Source of the DNA: Clostridiales bacterium
Lineage (GTDB): Bacteria; Bacillota; Clostridia; Christensenellales; CAG-138
Length of the DNA: 11,580 nt
Assembly: GCA_003486785.1 (NCBI GenBank)
Contig: DNFZ01000016.1
Span: 1-11,580, forward strand
Direction: 5' to 3'
Positions 1-6,047 of the stretch are shown piece by piece (positions within the stretch are counted from its first letter, which is position 1; every line of letters begins with the position of its first letter). The translations under genes were made by a program, and so were the position numbers. The notes beneath the pieces were generated by a model. That model saw nothing but the letters and a program-made list of their open reading frames with translations. It was not told the origin of the DNA and searched no databases.

Positions 1-521
1 ATGAGCCCGAGCTTTTCGCCGCTCTTGTTCTTTAGGCGCGCCCCGATAAACACCGCCTTGTTCGGCAGGTATGGAAACGGGTGCTTGCCATCGACGATAA
101 TGGTCGAGATCAGCGGGCGAATGGTTCTGTTGAATTCTGAGCGCAGAAATTCGAGGTGCTGCTCGGAGAGCTTGCCGGATTTGATGCGGCGCACGCCAAC
201 CGCATCCAGCGCCGCAAACAGAATCAACTGCGTATCGTTATAAACGGAGATCATGTCCGCGGCTTTTTTGAAGATCAGCTCCAGCTGTTTCTTCGGGGTC
301 AGTTCGGTGATTCTGTCTTCGCTGCCCAGACCTGCAAGCAGCTGATCAAACAGTCCACCAACGCGCACCATAAAAAACTCGTCGAGATTGGAGCAAAAGA
401 TGGATAAAAACTTCAGGCGCTCCAGAACAGGGTTATCCTGGCTTTGCGCTTCTTCGAGCACCCTTGCGTTGAAGTCCAGCCAGCTGAGTTCCCGGTTGAT
501 ATATGGAGATTTCGAACCCAT
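1..521 (-). CDS. ppk1: polyphosphate kinase (Ppk1), N-terminal part, cut by window edge
   Basis: Ppk1 reversibly polymerises the terminal phosphate of ATP into inorganic polyphosphate. Only the first 173 codons are present; the gene runs off the left edge, so the phosphohistidine catalytic domains are outside the window. The visible protein starts MGSKSPYINRELSWLDFN and continues with a stretch holding FLSIFCSNLDEFFMVRVGG. These are the hallmark motifs of the Ppk N-terminal domain (the family usually reads NRELSWLxFN and NLDEFFMVRV). The region around residues 150-165 (HPFPYLPNKAVFIG) also fits. The ATG at 519-521 is chosen because GGGAGG lies 6-7 bases upstream and the family motif starts within 10 residues of it. 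No neighbour shares its transcript in the window: the next upstream gene on this strand is a tRNA about 530 bases away, with terminator-like hairpins between. Confidence 0.93.
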   Translation of the reverse strand, partial: MGSKSPYINRELSWLDFNARVLEEAQSQDNPVLERLKFLSIFCSNLDEFFMVRVGGLFDQLLAGLGSEDRITELTPKKQLELIFKKAADMISVYNDTQLILFAALDAVGVRRIKSGKLSEQHLEFLRSEFNRTIRPLISTIIVDGKHPFPYLPNKAVFIGARLKNKSGEKLGL

Positions 522-704
522 AATGCACCTCCCTGCGGTGTTTCTATGCGTGTCTTTGATCGCAGTCTGCAACTGTGTAGATTATTAAAAATGTCCTGAT
601 TTTTCGGGAGACGATCCCTGCGCGCTCGCAAAAAAAACGCTGCCGCGATCTGAACAATTGCCGGCTTCAAAACCCTCGTGCGAGCAATTTTGTATCGCAA
701 TCTG

Positions 705-734
705 ATTGTAGTATCGAACCCAGCGCCGCGTCAA
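705..734 (-). promoter_or_regulatory. candidate sigma70 promoter for ppk1
   Basis: Read on the minus strand, TTGACG (729-734) and TACAAT (705-710) are separated by 18 bases, close to the vegetative sigma consensus. Transcription would start near 698 and run into ppk1, leaving a leader of about 175 bases. No other promoter as good is seen between here and the ppk1 start. The assignment rests on motif match alone. Confidence 0.5.
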
Positions 735-820
735 CAGCAATCCTTTGCAATCAGTCCCGAAGCGAAATTATAATGCATCCAGACAGCGGCGTTGCCGCAA
801 TGGAAGCAAAGCCCGTCGAT

Positions 821-863
821 AAAAATCCAAACAAAGAAGCCACTCCGAATGCGGGGTGGTTTC
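821..863 (-). terminator. intrinsic terminator-like hairpin after the tRNA 3'-end copy
   Basis: Arms 836-846 and 853-863 pair over 11 bp with two G-T wobbles around a 6-base loop. On the minus strand the hairpin is followed by TTTGTTTGGATTTTT, a T-rich tail. It sits directly downstream of the tRNA 3'-end copy at 868-888. It resembles in layout the terminator of the intact tRNA-Arg, so it could be that tRNA's original terminator. Confidence 0.55.
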
Positions 864-867
864 GCTG

Positions 868-888
868 TTTGGCGTGCCCGAAAGGATT
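868..888 (-). repeat. 21-base copy of the tRNA-Arg 3' end (att-like direct repeat)
   Basis: Bases 868-888 are identical to 1051-1071. The copied part covers the 3' side of the T loop, the T stem, the acceptor strand, the discriminator base and the CCA of the tRNA-Arg gene, plus two flanking bases. Identity stops inside the T loop, and the rest of a tRNA is absent. The two copies are in direct orientation, 183 bases apart. A duplicated tRNA 3' end is the usual footprint of tyrosine-integrase insertion, but a decayed tandem tRNA copy would look similar. Confidence 0.65.
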
Positions 889-956
889 TCTCCGGTTACC
901 CGGCCACTGCTCGCTCACACCGCTCGCTGTTTGGTCTACTGCCCTCCTCCCGCCGC

Positions 957-980
957 AAAAACGCCGACACAGCGGCGTTT
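957..980 (-). terminator. small hairpin with T tract
   Basis: Arms 959-966 (AAACGCCG) and 973-980 pair perfectly over 8 bp with a 6-base loop. On the minus strand the 3' arm merges into a run of five T residues, as in an intrinsic terminator. It lies between the tRNA-Arg terminator and the tRNA 3'-end copy. No gene it would terminate is visible, so it may be a leftover of a lost element. Confidence 0.4.
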
Positions 981-1015
981 GATTAACGCGGCTACGAATC
1001 CTTTTGAATAGTACA

Positions 1016-1056
1016 GCCAAAACAAATGCCACCCAAAGGGTGGCATTTGTTTTGGC
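1016..1056 (-). terminator. tRNA-Arg terminator inside a perfect 41-base palindrome
   Basis: Arms 1016-1034 and 1038-1056 are perfect reverse complements (19 bp) around a 3-base loop. Read on the minus strand, the GC-rich part of the stem (GCCACCC paired with GGGTGGC) is followed by ATTTGTTTTGG, giving the T-rich tail of an intrinsic terminator directly after the tRNA. The palindrome reaches into the tRNA itself: its outer arm includes the encoded CCA and the discriminator base. Confidence 0.8.
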
Positions 1057-1129
1057 GTGCCCGAAAGGATTCGAACCTTCGACCCTCAGAGTCGGAGTCT
1101 GATACTCTATCCAGCTGAGCTACGGGCAC
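1053..1129 (-). tRNA. tRNA-Arg (anticodon CCG)
   Basis: On the minus strand the sequence folds into a full cloverleaf. The acceptor arms are GTGCCCG and CGGGCAC, the D stem is GCTC/GAGT, the anticodon stem is TCAGA/TCTGA, and the T arm is GAAGG-TTCGAAT-CCTTT. The seven-base anticodon loop CTCCGAC puts CCG at positions 34-36, which reads the arginine codon CGG. The 3' CCA is encoded (1053-1055). The gene lies 69 bases downstream of the radA stop on the same strand with only a weak promoter match between, so it may be transcribed at least partly from the radA operon. It ends in the palindromic terminator at 1016-1056. Confidence 0.95.
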
Positions 1130-1198
1130 AAACGTTATGCTGTTTTCTTCGAAGACGCGCGCAAAATCGGAAGAAATCCCGCAAAGGCGCGAAGCAGA

Positions 1199-2551
1199 TT
1201 ATACCACAGGTTTCTTTTCGTAGCAATAGGCGATCGCCTCGCCGACGGTTGCCACGGGCACGAGCTTGAGCCCCGCAATCTTCGGTGCCTTGGCGGATTT
1301 CGGCAGCAGCACGGTGTCGTAGCCCAGCCTGACGCACTCGTTGAGCCTGGTCTCAATCCGGCTTAATGCACGCACTTCTCCCGTGAGCCCCACCTCGCCA
1401 AGCGCTGCGGTGCGCTGTGGCAACGGCAGATCCATCATCGCGGAAGCCACGCACAGCGCAACGGCAAGATCGGTGCTGCGCTCGTCGAGCTTCAATCCGC
1501 CGACCACGTTGAGGTAAACATCCTTGGTGGAAAGCCTTAGATGCGCCTTTTTCTCCAGCACTGCCAGCAGCAGGCTGAGTCTTCCCGTATCCACGCCCGC
1601 GCTCGTGCGGCGCGGATTGCCAAACGCGTTGTCGGTGAGCAGCGACTGCACCTCCGCCAAAATCGGCCTTGAGCCTTCCATCGCGCAGGTGACGCAGCAG
1701 CCGGGCGCGCTCTCGCCCGAGAGAAACAGCCGCGAAGGATCGGCCACCTCGCGCATGCCGCTATCGCCCATCTCAAACACGCCAACCTCGTTGGTCGAGC
1801 CAAAGCGGTTCTTCACCGCGCGCAGAAGCCGCAACCCCTCATGCCGGTCGCCTTCAAAATAAAGCACGGTATCCACGATGTGCTCCAGCACACGCGGGCC
1901 CGCGATGTTTCCGTCTTTGGTGACGTGACCCACGATCAGCACGATCACGCCCGTCTCCTTGGCATAGCGCGTGAGCCGCGCGGTAGCAGCGCGCACCTGA
2001 CTCACGCTTGCGGGTGCGCCCGCGCTCTCCTCGGAAAGAATCGTCTGAATCGAATCCACGATCAGCACGCCGCAGCGCGTTTTCGTTGCCTCGTCGATGA
2101 TCTGCTCCAGATCGATCTCGCAGAGCACGTCGATGTCGTTTTTCATGCCGAGCCGGTCAGCGCGCAGCTTGATCTGCGATGCGCTCTCCTCACCGGAGAC
2201 ATACAAAACGACGCCGTCTTCCGCCAGCGTATCCGCCGCCTGCAGCAGCAGCGTCGATTTTCCGATGCCCGGATCTCCGCCCAGCAGCACCACCATTCCG
2301 CGGATCAGTCCGCCGCCCAGCACGCGATCTAGCTCGCCCATGCCAGCGGAGATGCGCTTTTGCGGAAGAGACACGACCTTGCTGAGCTTCTGGGAAACCG
2401 CGGTTCCGCTAAGGGATGCGCTCTTGACCTTGACCTCTGCAAACTCGGTCATGGTGTTCCAGCTCTCGCACTGCGGGCATTTGCCCATCCATTTGGCGGA
2501 CTCGTAGCCGCATTCGCCGCAGATATAGGTAATGCGCTCTTTGCTCGCCAT
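1199..2551 (-). CDS. radA: DNA repair protein RadA (Sms)
   Basis: RadA is a RecA-like ATPase that helps process recombination intermediates and extend D-loops during DNA repair. The 450 residues match the usual family length. Residues 11-28 form the N-terminal zinc finger (C11, C14, C25, C28). The Walker A motif is GGDPGIGKS at 91-99 with K98. The RadA-specific KNRFG motif is at 247-251. The C-terminal third holds the Lon-like domain (for example GGLKLDERSTDLAVAL). The ATG at 2549-2551 gives the family's standard N terminus. The preceding gene's stop (2553-2555) is one base away, so the two are almost certainly cotranscribed and translationally coupled; no strong ribosome binding site is seen for radA itself. 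The pairing differs from the radA-disA arrangement common in Firmicutes. Confidence 0.97.
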   Translation of the reverse strand: MASKERITYICGECGYESAKWMGKCPQCESWNTMTEFAEVKVKSASLSGTAVSQKLSKVVSLPQKRISAGMGELDRVLGGGLIRGMVVLLGGDPGIGKSTLLLQAADTLAEDGVVLYVSGEESASQIKLRADRLGMKNDIDVLCEIDLEQIIDEATKTRCGVLIVDSIQTILSEESAGAPASVSQVRAATARLTRYAKETGVIVLIVGHVTKDGNIAGPRVLEHIVDTVLYFEGDRHEGLRLLRAVKNRFGSTNEVGVFEMGDSGMREVADPSRLFLSGESAPGCCVTCAMEGSRPILAEVQSLLTDNAFGNPRRTSAGVDTGRLSLLLAVLEKKAHLRLSTKDVYLNVVGGLKLDERSTDLAVALCVASAMMDLPLPQRTAALGEVGLTGEVRALSRIETRLNECVRLGYDTVLLPKSAKAPKIAGLKLVPVATVGEAIAYCYEKKPVV

Positions 2552-2552
2552 A

Positions 2553-3707
2553 TCAGTCTACGACCCGCAGATATTTCCAGAGAGGCTGTGTGGGGTCGCT
2601 CATGTCGCGCCAGAGCGCATAGCTGCCGCTTGCCATGACAAACTGCGCGTTGGAACCCGTCTCGCTGATGACGTATGTCTTGTCTTGCGCAAACACGTAG
2701 GCATACACGGTTTCATCGCGGCCAAATACCACGCAGGTGGGCGTTATGTCAAAATCGATCACACCGGCTGCCACGCGTTTTGCCGCCGCACCGCCGATGC
2801 TGATATACAGATCGCTGCTCGCGTCATGATTGCCGCTCAAATAAGCCCAGCGATCGCCCGCGGACTTGGGGTCGTGCACAAAGGTGCCCGCCGCATAATC
2901 CCAGCGGCTGTTGTCCGAGAGCAGCACGGTGCGGATCAAACTGCTGCCGGGATTGGACGCGTCCGCATCCGCATAGATCACCTGACCGCTTTTGATCGAA
3001 GGCGCGCTGACAGCATATGCCGCACGTGTAAGCACCGCAAGCGTAAGCAGCTCTCCGTTGGAGATGTCGCAGACCATGATTTTTGCCGTTGTGTCAGCCG
3101 TCCGCTCCATCCAGACCGCATAAGGCGACTCAAGCATGAGCTTTGGCGCATCCAGCGCGAACTCCGCCAGTACTGTCGGTTCCCCCGTTGTCTTGTCAAG
3201 CCGAACGATGCTGCCCCCGCCGTCGGCTTTGCAGTCTGCATACAATATTGCATCCGCACTCTCAACTGGGTAACGAATCGTGTCGTAAATGCGCGCGAGT
3301 GCGATGTTGACGAATGCGCCCGTTTCGGGGTTTAAGCGCACGAGCCTGTCGCAAGCGTTTTCGCTGGCCCCGGTGGCAAAGAGAATCTCTTCCCCGTATA
3401 TGCTCGGATCGACCACCGCAGTCGGCAAACCATAGCCGGCGCCAAACTGCACGGTCTTGACTTCGTTGGTCAAGATCGGGTTGAGCGGGGAGGCGGTCTG
3501 CCGCGCGGCTTCCGCTTTGGGCGTGCTGGCAAAGAGCGGCGTTCCGCTGCTGAGCCGCGCGTTGACGAGCGGTATAGCCACGAAAACCGCGATCAACACG
3601 ATTGCGGCAAGCACGGCAAGCGCGATGACGATCTTGATGAGCGGACCGTAACTCGTTGCGTCCAGATTCATCCGTCGCTTTGGGGTGTATCTCAGGTTTT
3701 TACTCAT
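2553..3707 (-). CDS. membrane-anchored protein of unknown function, possible beta-propeller ectodomain
   Basis: I do not recognise a named family. The 384 residues start with a short basic cytoplasmic segment (KNLRYTPKRR), then one hydrophobic transmembrane helix at about 26-48. The rest is predicted to lie outside the membrane. That part is rich in short beta-strand patterns with dipeptides such as RLNPETG, RLDKTTGEP and ICDISNGEL-like turns, spaced roughly as in the blades of a beta-propeller. This is a pattern impression, not a profile match. There are no lipobox cysteines. The frame could start further upstream (3752), but that would place its codons inside the promoter at 3724-3752. The ATG at 3705-3707 is therefore chosen; GGAAGG lies 10 bases before it. 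It is the first gene of an operon with radA, one base apart. The partnership with a DNA repair gene is unexplained. Confidence 0.8.
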   Translation of the reverse strand: MSKNLRYTPKRRMNLDATSYGPLIKIVIALAVLAAIVLIAVFVAIPLVNARLSSGTPLFASTPKAEAARQTASPLNPILTNEVKTVQFGAGYGLPTAVVDPSIYGEEILFATGASENACDRLVRLNPETGAFVNIALARIYDTIRYPVESADAILYADCKADGGGSIVRLDKTTGEPTVLAEFALDAPKLMLESPYAVWMERTADTTAKIMVCDISNGELLTLAVLTRAAYAVSAPSIKSGQVIYADADASNPGSSLIRTVLLSDNSRWDYAAGTFVHDPKSAGDRWAYLSGNHDASSDLYISIGGAAAKRVAAGVIDFDITPTCVVFGRDETVYAYVFAQDKTYVISETGSNAQFVMASGSYALWRDMSDPTQPLWKYLRVVD

Positions 3708-3723
3708 ACGTTTCACGCCTTCC

Positions 3724-3752
3724 ATTTTACCGCACACGTACTGTCCGGTCAA
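3724..3752 (-). promoter_or_regulatory. sigma70 promoter of the membrane protein-radA operon
   Basis: On the minus strand TTGACC (3747-3752) and TAAAAT (3724-3729) are separated by exactly 17 bases, close to consensus. The predicted start of transcription is near 3717, only about 10 bases before the ATG at 3707. The mRNA would be nearly leaderless, and the GGAAGG at 3718-3723 would be mostly or wholly untranscribed. Confidence 0.65.
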
Positions 3753-3884
3753 CGAAAGAAAGCGTGAACGAATGACTGATTCATTTGAGAGAAACCACTC
3801 AGAGGGAGAAGCGCATTATTTGCAGGAGAGCATTTTTGCAGTGTCAATCGACGATGAAAGAGTAGACAACGATGGTATTTGCCG

Positions 3885-3914
3885 TTGACATCGAGCGCTC
3901 AGATACGATACACT
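3885..3914 (+). promoter_or_regulatory. sigma70 promoter of the gcv operon
   Basis: A perfect TTGACA (3885-3890) and TACACT (3909-3914) are separated by 18 bases. Transcription would start near 3921, about 15 bases ahead of the riboswitch leader, which is the expected layout. The promoter is divergent from that of the radA operon, about 130 bases apart. Confidence 0.7.
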
Positions 3915-3935
3915 AACTGCGTGAAAACTGAATAA

Positions 3936-4136
3936 TCGGATGACGGTATCGGGAGAGGCTGCGGAATAGGCATTGAATCCGCAGCGCCGAAGGGGAAAGC
4001 GCAAGAAACTCTCAGGCAAAAAGGACCGATGCCCGACGAAGCTTCGGAAAGCCGGTTTATTTCGGCACCGACGAGGCAATTCCGCAACACCAAAGGATAG
4101 AGCATTGCGGAAGAATCTTTCAGGTACAGATACGGG
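3936..4136 (+). promoter_or_regulatory. tandem glycine riboswitch
   Basis: Two glycine aptamers in tandem sit ahead of gcvH. In aptamer 1, P1 pairs 3945-3952 with 4026-4033, the GAGAG at 3953-3957 pairs with CTCTC at 4009-4013, and an 8-bp perfect stem joins 3958-3965 to 3978-3985. It carries the conserved core GCCGAAGGGG and CTCTCAGGCAAAAAGGACC. In aptamer 2, GAAAG (4047-4051) pairs with CTTTC (4117-4121), and an 8-bp stem joins 4080-4087 to 4105-4112, with core ACCGACGAGG and TTTCAGGTACAGA. TCGG at 3936-3939 can pair with CCGA at 4033-4036 beside GA-rich bases, matching the leader-linker kink-turn known in this class. Glycine riboswitches ahead of gcv operons usually switch expression on when glycine is high, and the terminator just downstream fits that. 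The P1 of aptamer 2 is not clear to me. Confidence 0.93.
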
Positions 4137-4170
4137 GCGCGCGACGTTGTTCGCGCGTCCTGTTTTTTTG
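4132..4170 (+). terminator. riboswitch-controlled intrinsic terminator
   Basis: Bases 4132-4144 and 4151-4163 pair over 13 bp (two G-T wobbles) around a 6-base loop, and the 3' arm runs into seven T residues. Its 5' arm begins right at the 3' edge of aptamer 2, so ligand binding could compete with it. It is the expression platform of the glycine riboswitch. gcvH starts about 80 bases downstream. Confidence 0.85.
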
Positions 4171-4251
4171 TTTTGGTTTATGAAAATGCCGTGGAGACGG
4201 CAAAGCATTCTCACGAGAGTTCTATCTTAATTTTTTTGGAGGAAAACAACT

Positions 4252-4629
4252 ATGACGCTGCAAAACGACCGCAAGTATACCGCCTCTCACGAGTGGTTGC
4301 TCGACCTTGGCAATGGCTCCTATCGCGTGGGCTTGAGCGACTTTGCACAATCCGCGCTGGGCGATATCGTCTTTATCGACCTGCCGCAGGTGGGCGACGC
4401 GATCACCGCGGAAGCGTCGCTGGGGGACATCGAGAGCGTCAAGGCCGTGTCGGAGGTGCTCAGCCCCGTGAGCGGCACTGTCACCGCGACGAACGAAGAA
4501 CTCTCCGCCGCGCCGGAGAGTATCAATTCCGATCCCTACGGCGCATGGCTGGTGGAAGTCAACGACGTCACCGGCTTTGCCGAGCTCATGGACGCCGCTG
4601 CCTACGAAACCTTCTGCGCAAAGGCATAA
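4252..4629 (+). CDS. gcvH: glycine cleavage system H protein
   Basis: GcvH carries the aminomethyl group of glycine on a lipoyl arm from the P protein to the T protein, then passes electrons to the L protein. The 125 residues are the usual length. The family fold is visible from YTASHEWL (9-16) through VGLSDFAQSALGDIVFIDLP (26-45). The lipoylation site is K64 in the ESVKAVSE motif. GGAGG at 4238-4242 lies 9 bases before the ATG. It is the first gene of the riboswitch-controlled operon, and a stable hairpin separates it from gcvPA. No lipoate ligase or lipoyl synthase is seen in the window, so lipoylation must depend on genes elsewhere. Confidence 0.97.
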   Translation: MTLQNDRKYTASHEWLLDLGNGSYRVGLSDFAQSALGDIVFIDLPQVGDAITAEASLGDIESVKAVSEVLSPVSGTVTATNEELSAAPESINSDPYGAWLVEVNDVTGFAELMDAAAYETFCAKA

Positions 4630-4638
4630 TCAAAACAG

Positions 4639-4667
4639 CCAGCCTCCCCCTGCGGGGAGGTTGCTGG
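4639..4667 (+). repeat. GC-rich hairpin between gcvH and gcvPA
   Basis: CTCCCC (4644-4649) pairs with GGGGAG (4654-4659) around a 4-base loop. The stem continues as CCAGC (4639-4643) with GCTGG (4663-4667) past a 3-base bulge. There is no T tract directly after it, so it is not a normal terminator. It could stabilise the gcvH message, act as a processing site or belong to a dispersed palindromic repeat family; the sequence alone does not decide. Confidence 0.55.
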
Positions 4668-4715
4668 TTGTGAAGACATAAAAAAATACAAATGAAAATA
4701 TAAGGAGGCATTGCC

Positions 4716-6047
4716 TTGGGCAATTTTCTGCCGTCTACCGATCTTCAACGGCGCGAAATGATGGACGCCGTCGGCGTTTCGACGATTGAAGAACTCTATG
4801 CGGATATCCCCGCCGACTTAAGAAAGCTTGCGGCGGAGGCCGTTGCCAGCCTGCCGGAGGGCGTTTCGGAATTTGAAGCGCTGGAGCAGATGAAAACACT
4901 CGCGAAAAAGAACCGCGTGTTTGACGCGATATTCCGCGGCGCGGGCGCCTACTGGCACTATGTGCCCGCCGTGGTGAGCCGTGTTGCCGCAAAGGAAGCG
5001 TTTGTCACCGCGTATACGCCCTATCAGCCGGAGATCAGCCAGGGTATTTTGCAGACGATCTTTGAATACCAGACCATGCTCTGCGCGCTCACCGGCATGG
5101 ATGCGGGCAACGCCTCCGTCTACGACGGAGCCACCGCCGCCGCCGAAGCCGCCGCGATGTGCCGCGAGCGCAACCGCAGCGTGACGCTGCTTGCCGCGGG
5201 GCTCAACCCCGAATCCGTCGAGACCGTACAGACCTACGGCTTCGGCGCGGATACGGAAGCTTGCATCGTGCCGAACAAGGGCGGCAGGCTTGATCTTGAT
5301 GCGCTGAAAGCGGCGCTCAACGCGGGCGTCGCGAGCCTGATCCTCCAGTCGCCGAACTACTACGGCGTGATCGAAAACGTGCCCGCGATTGCCGCGCTTG
5401 TCCACGCGGCGGGCGCAAAGCTCGTTTTGAGCATGAACCCCACTGCTATGGCGCTGCTAGCAAGCCCCGGCGAGATGGGCGCGGATGTCGCCATCGGCGA
5501 CGGGCAGCCGCTCGGCATTCCGTTGAGCTTTGGCGGCCCTTACCTCGGCTTTATGGCGTGCAAGAAGGACATGGTGCGAAAGCTACCGGGCAGAATCGTG
5601 GGTCAAACCATGGATGCCGCGGGCAGACGCTGCTTTGTGCTGACCTTGCAGGCGCGCGAACAGCACATCCGTAGAGAGAAAGCCAGCAGCAACATCTGCT
5701 CCAATCAGGCGCTCTGCGCGCTGACCGCCGCGGCCTACTGCGCCGCGATGGGACCTGCGGGGATGACGGAAGTCGCCCGCGCGTGCTATGACAACGCGCA
5801 TTATCTGGCAGATCAACTAAGAAAAATCAATGGCTTTGCGCTTGTTTATCCTACGGCTCCGTTTTTTCATGAATTTTTGACCAATGCGCCCGCGAATGCG
5901 GATCAGGTGCTCAAGGCGCTGGAAGAAAAAGGCATCCTCGGCGGGCTGCCCGTTGAAGACGGCATCCTCTGGTGCGCCACGGAGCGCAACACGAAAGCGC
6001 AGATCGATCTGCTGGTCGAGACGCTGAAAAAGGCGGTGATCGCATGA
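4716..6047 (+). CDS. gcvPA: glycine dehydrogenase (decarboxylating) subunit 1, GcvPA
   Basis: Together with GcvPB this forms the P protein, a PLP enzyme that decarboxylates glycine and loads the remaining aminomethyl group onto lipoyl-GcvH. The 443 residues correspond to the N-terminal half of the one-chain P protein found in proteobacteria and eukaryotes. Family motifs include the segment around SPNYYGVIE, the run from GDGQPLGIPLSFGGPYLGF to KLPGRIVGQT, and LTLQAREQHIRREKASSNIC. The PLP-binding lysine is supplied by GcvPB, as expected for this subunit. The start is TTG at 4716-4718: AGGAGG (4703-4708) lies 7 bases upstream, and the next residues match the family N terminus (FLPSTDLQRREMMDAVG). 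Its stop overlaps the gcvPB start in ATGA, so the two subunits are translationally coupled, fitting a stoichiometric complex. Confidence 0.96.
   Translation: MGNFLPSTDLQRREMMDAVGVSTIEELYADIPADLRKLAAEAVASLPEGVSEFEALEQMKTLAKKNRVFDAIFRGAGAYWHYVPAVVSRVAAKEAFVTAYTPYQPEISQGILQTIFEYQTMLCALTGMDAGNASVYDGATAAAEAAAMCRERNRSVTLLAAGLNPESVETVQTYGFGADTEACIVPNKGGRLDLDALKAALNAGVASLILQSPNYYGVIENVPAIAALVHAAGAKLVLSMNPTAMALLASPGEMGADVAIGDGQPLGIPLSFGGPYLGFMACKKDMVRKLPGRIVGQTMDAAGRRCFVLTLQAREQHIRREKASSNICSNQALCALTAAAYCAAMGPAGMTEVARACYDNAHYLADQLRKINGFALVYPTAPFFHEFLTNAPANADQVLKALEEKGILGGLPVEDGILWCATERNTKAQIDLLVETLKKAVIA

Larger units (their letters stand above)
522..1015. other. gene-free region between ppk1 and tRNA-Arg
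   Basis: No convincing protein gene lies here. The short open frames in both directions have no ribosome binding site and no recognisable motif, and some merely read through tRNA-like sequence. The stretch holds the candidate ppk1 promoter, a terminator-like hairpin (821-863), a 21-base tRNA 3'-end copy (868-888) and a second hairpin (957-980). A run of eight A residues lies near 630-638. The 160 bases between the tRNA copy and the tRNA terminator look unlike coding sequence and may be the remains of an inserted element. Confidence 0.6.

Noticed and set aside
1057..1269. 70-codon plus-strand frame starting MPERIRTFDPQSRSLILY
   Set aside because: It is translation of the reverse strand of the tRNA-Arg gene, a common false gene call.
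2532..3335. 267-codon plus-strand frame opposite the membrane protein gene
   Set aside because: The minus-strand gene has a promoter, a transmembrane helix and coupling to radA. The plus-strand frame is Arg/His/Cys-rich and has no start signals.
3685..3888. Small plus-strand frame between the divergent promoters
   Set aside because: It overlaps the start and promoter of the membrane protein gene and has no supporting start signal.
3973..4230. 85-codon frame across the riboswitch
   Set aside because: It lies on conserved aptamer and terminator structure and has no ribosome binding site.
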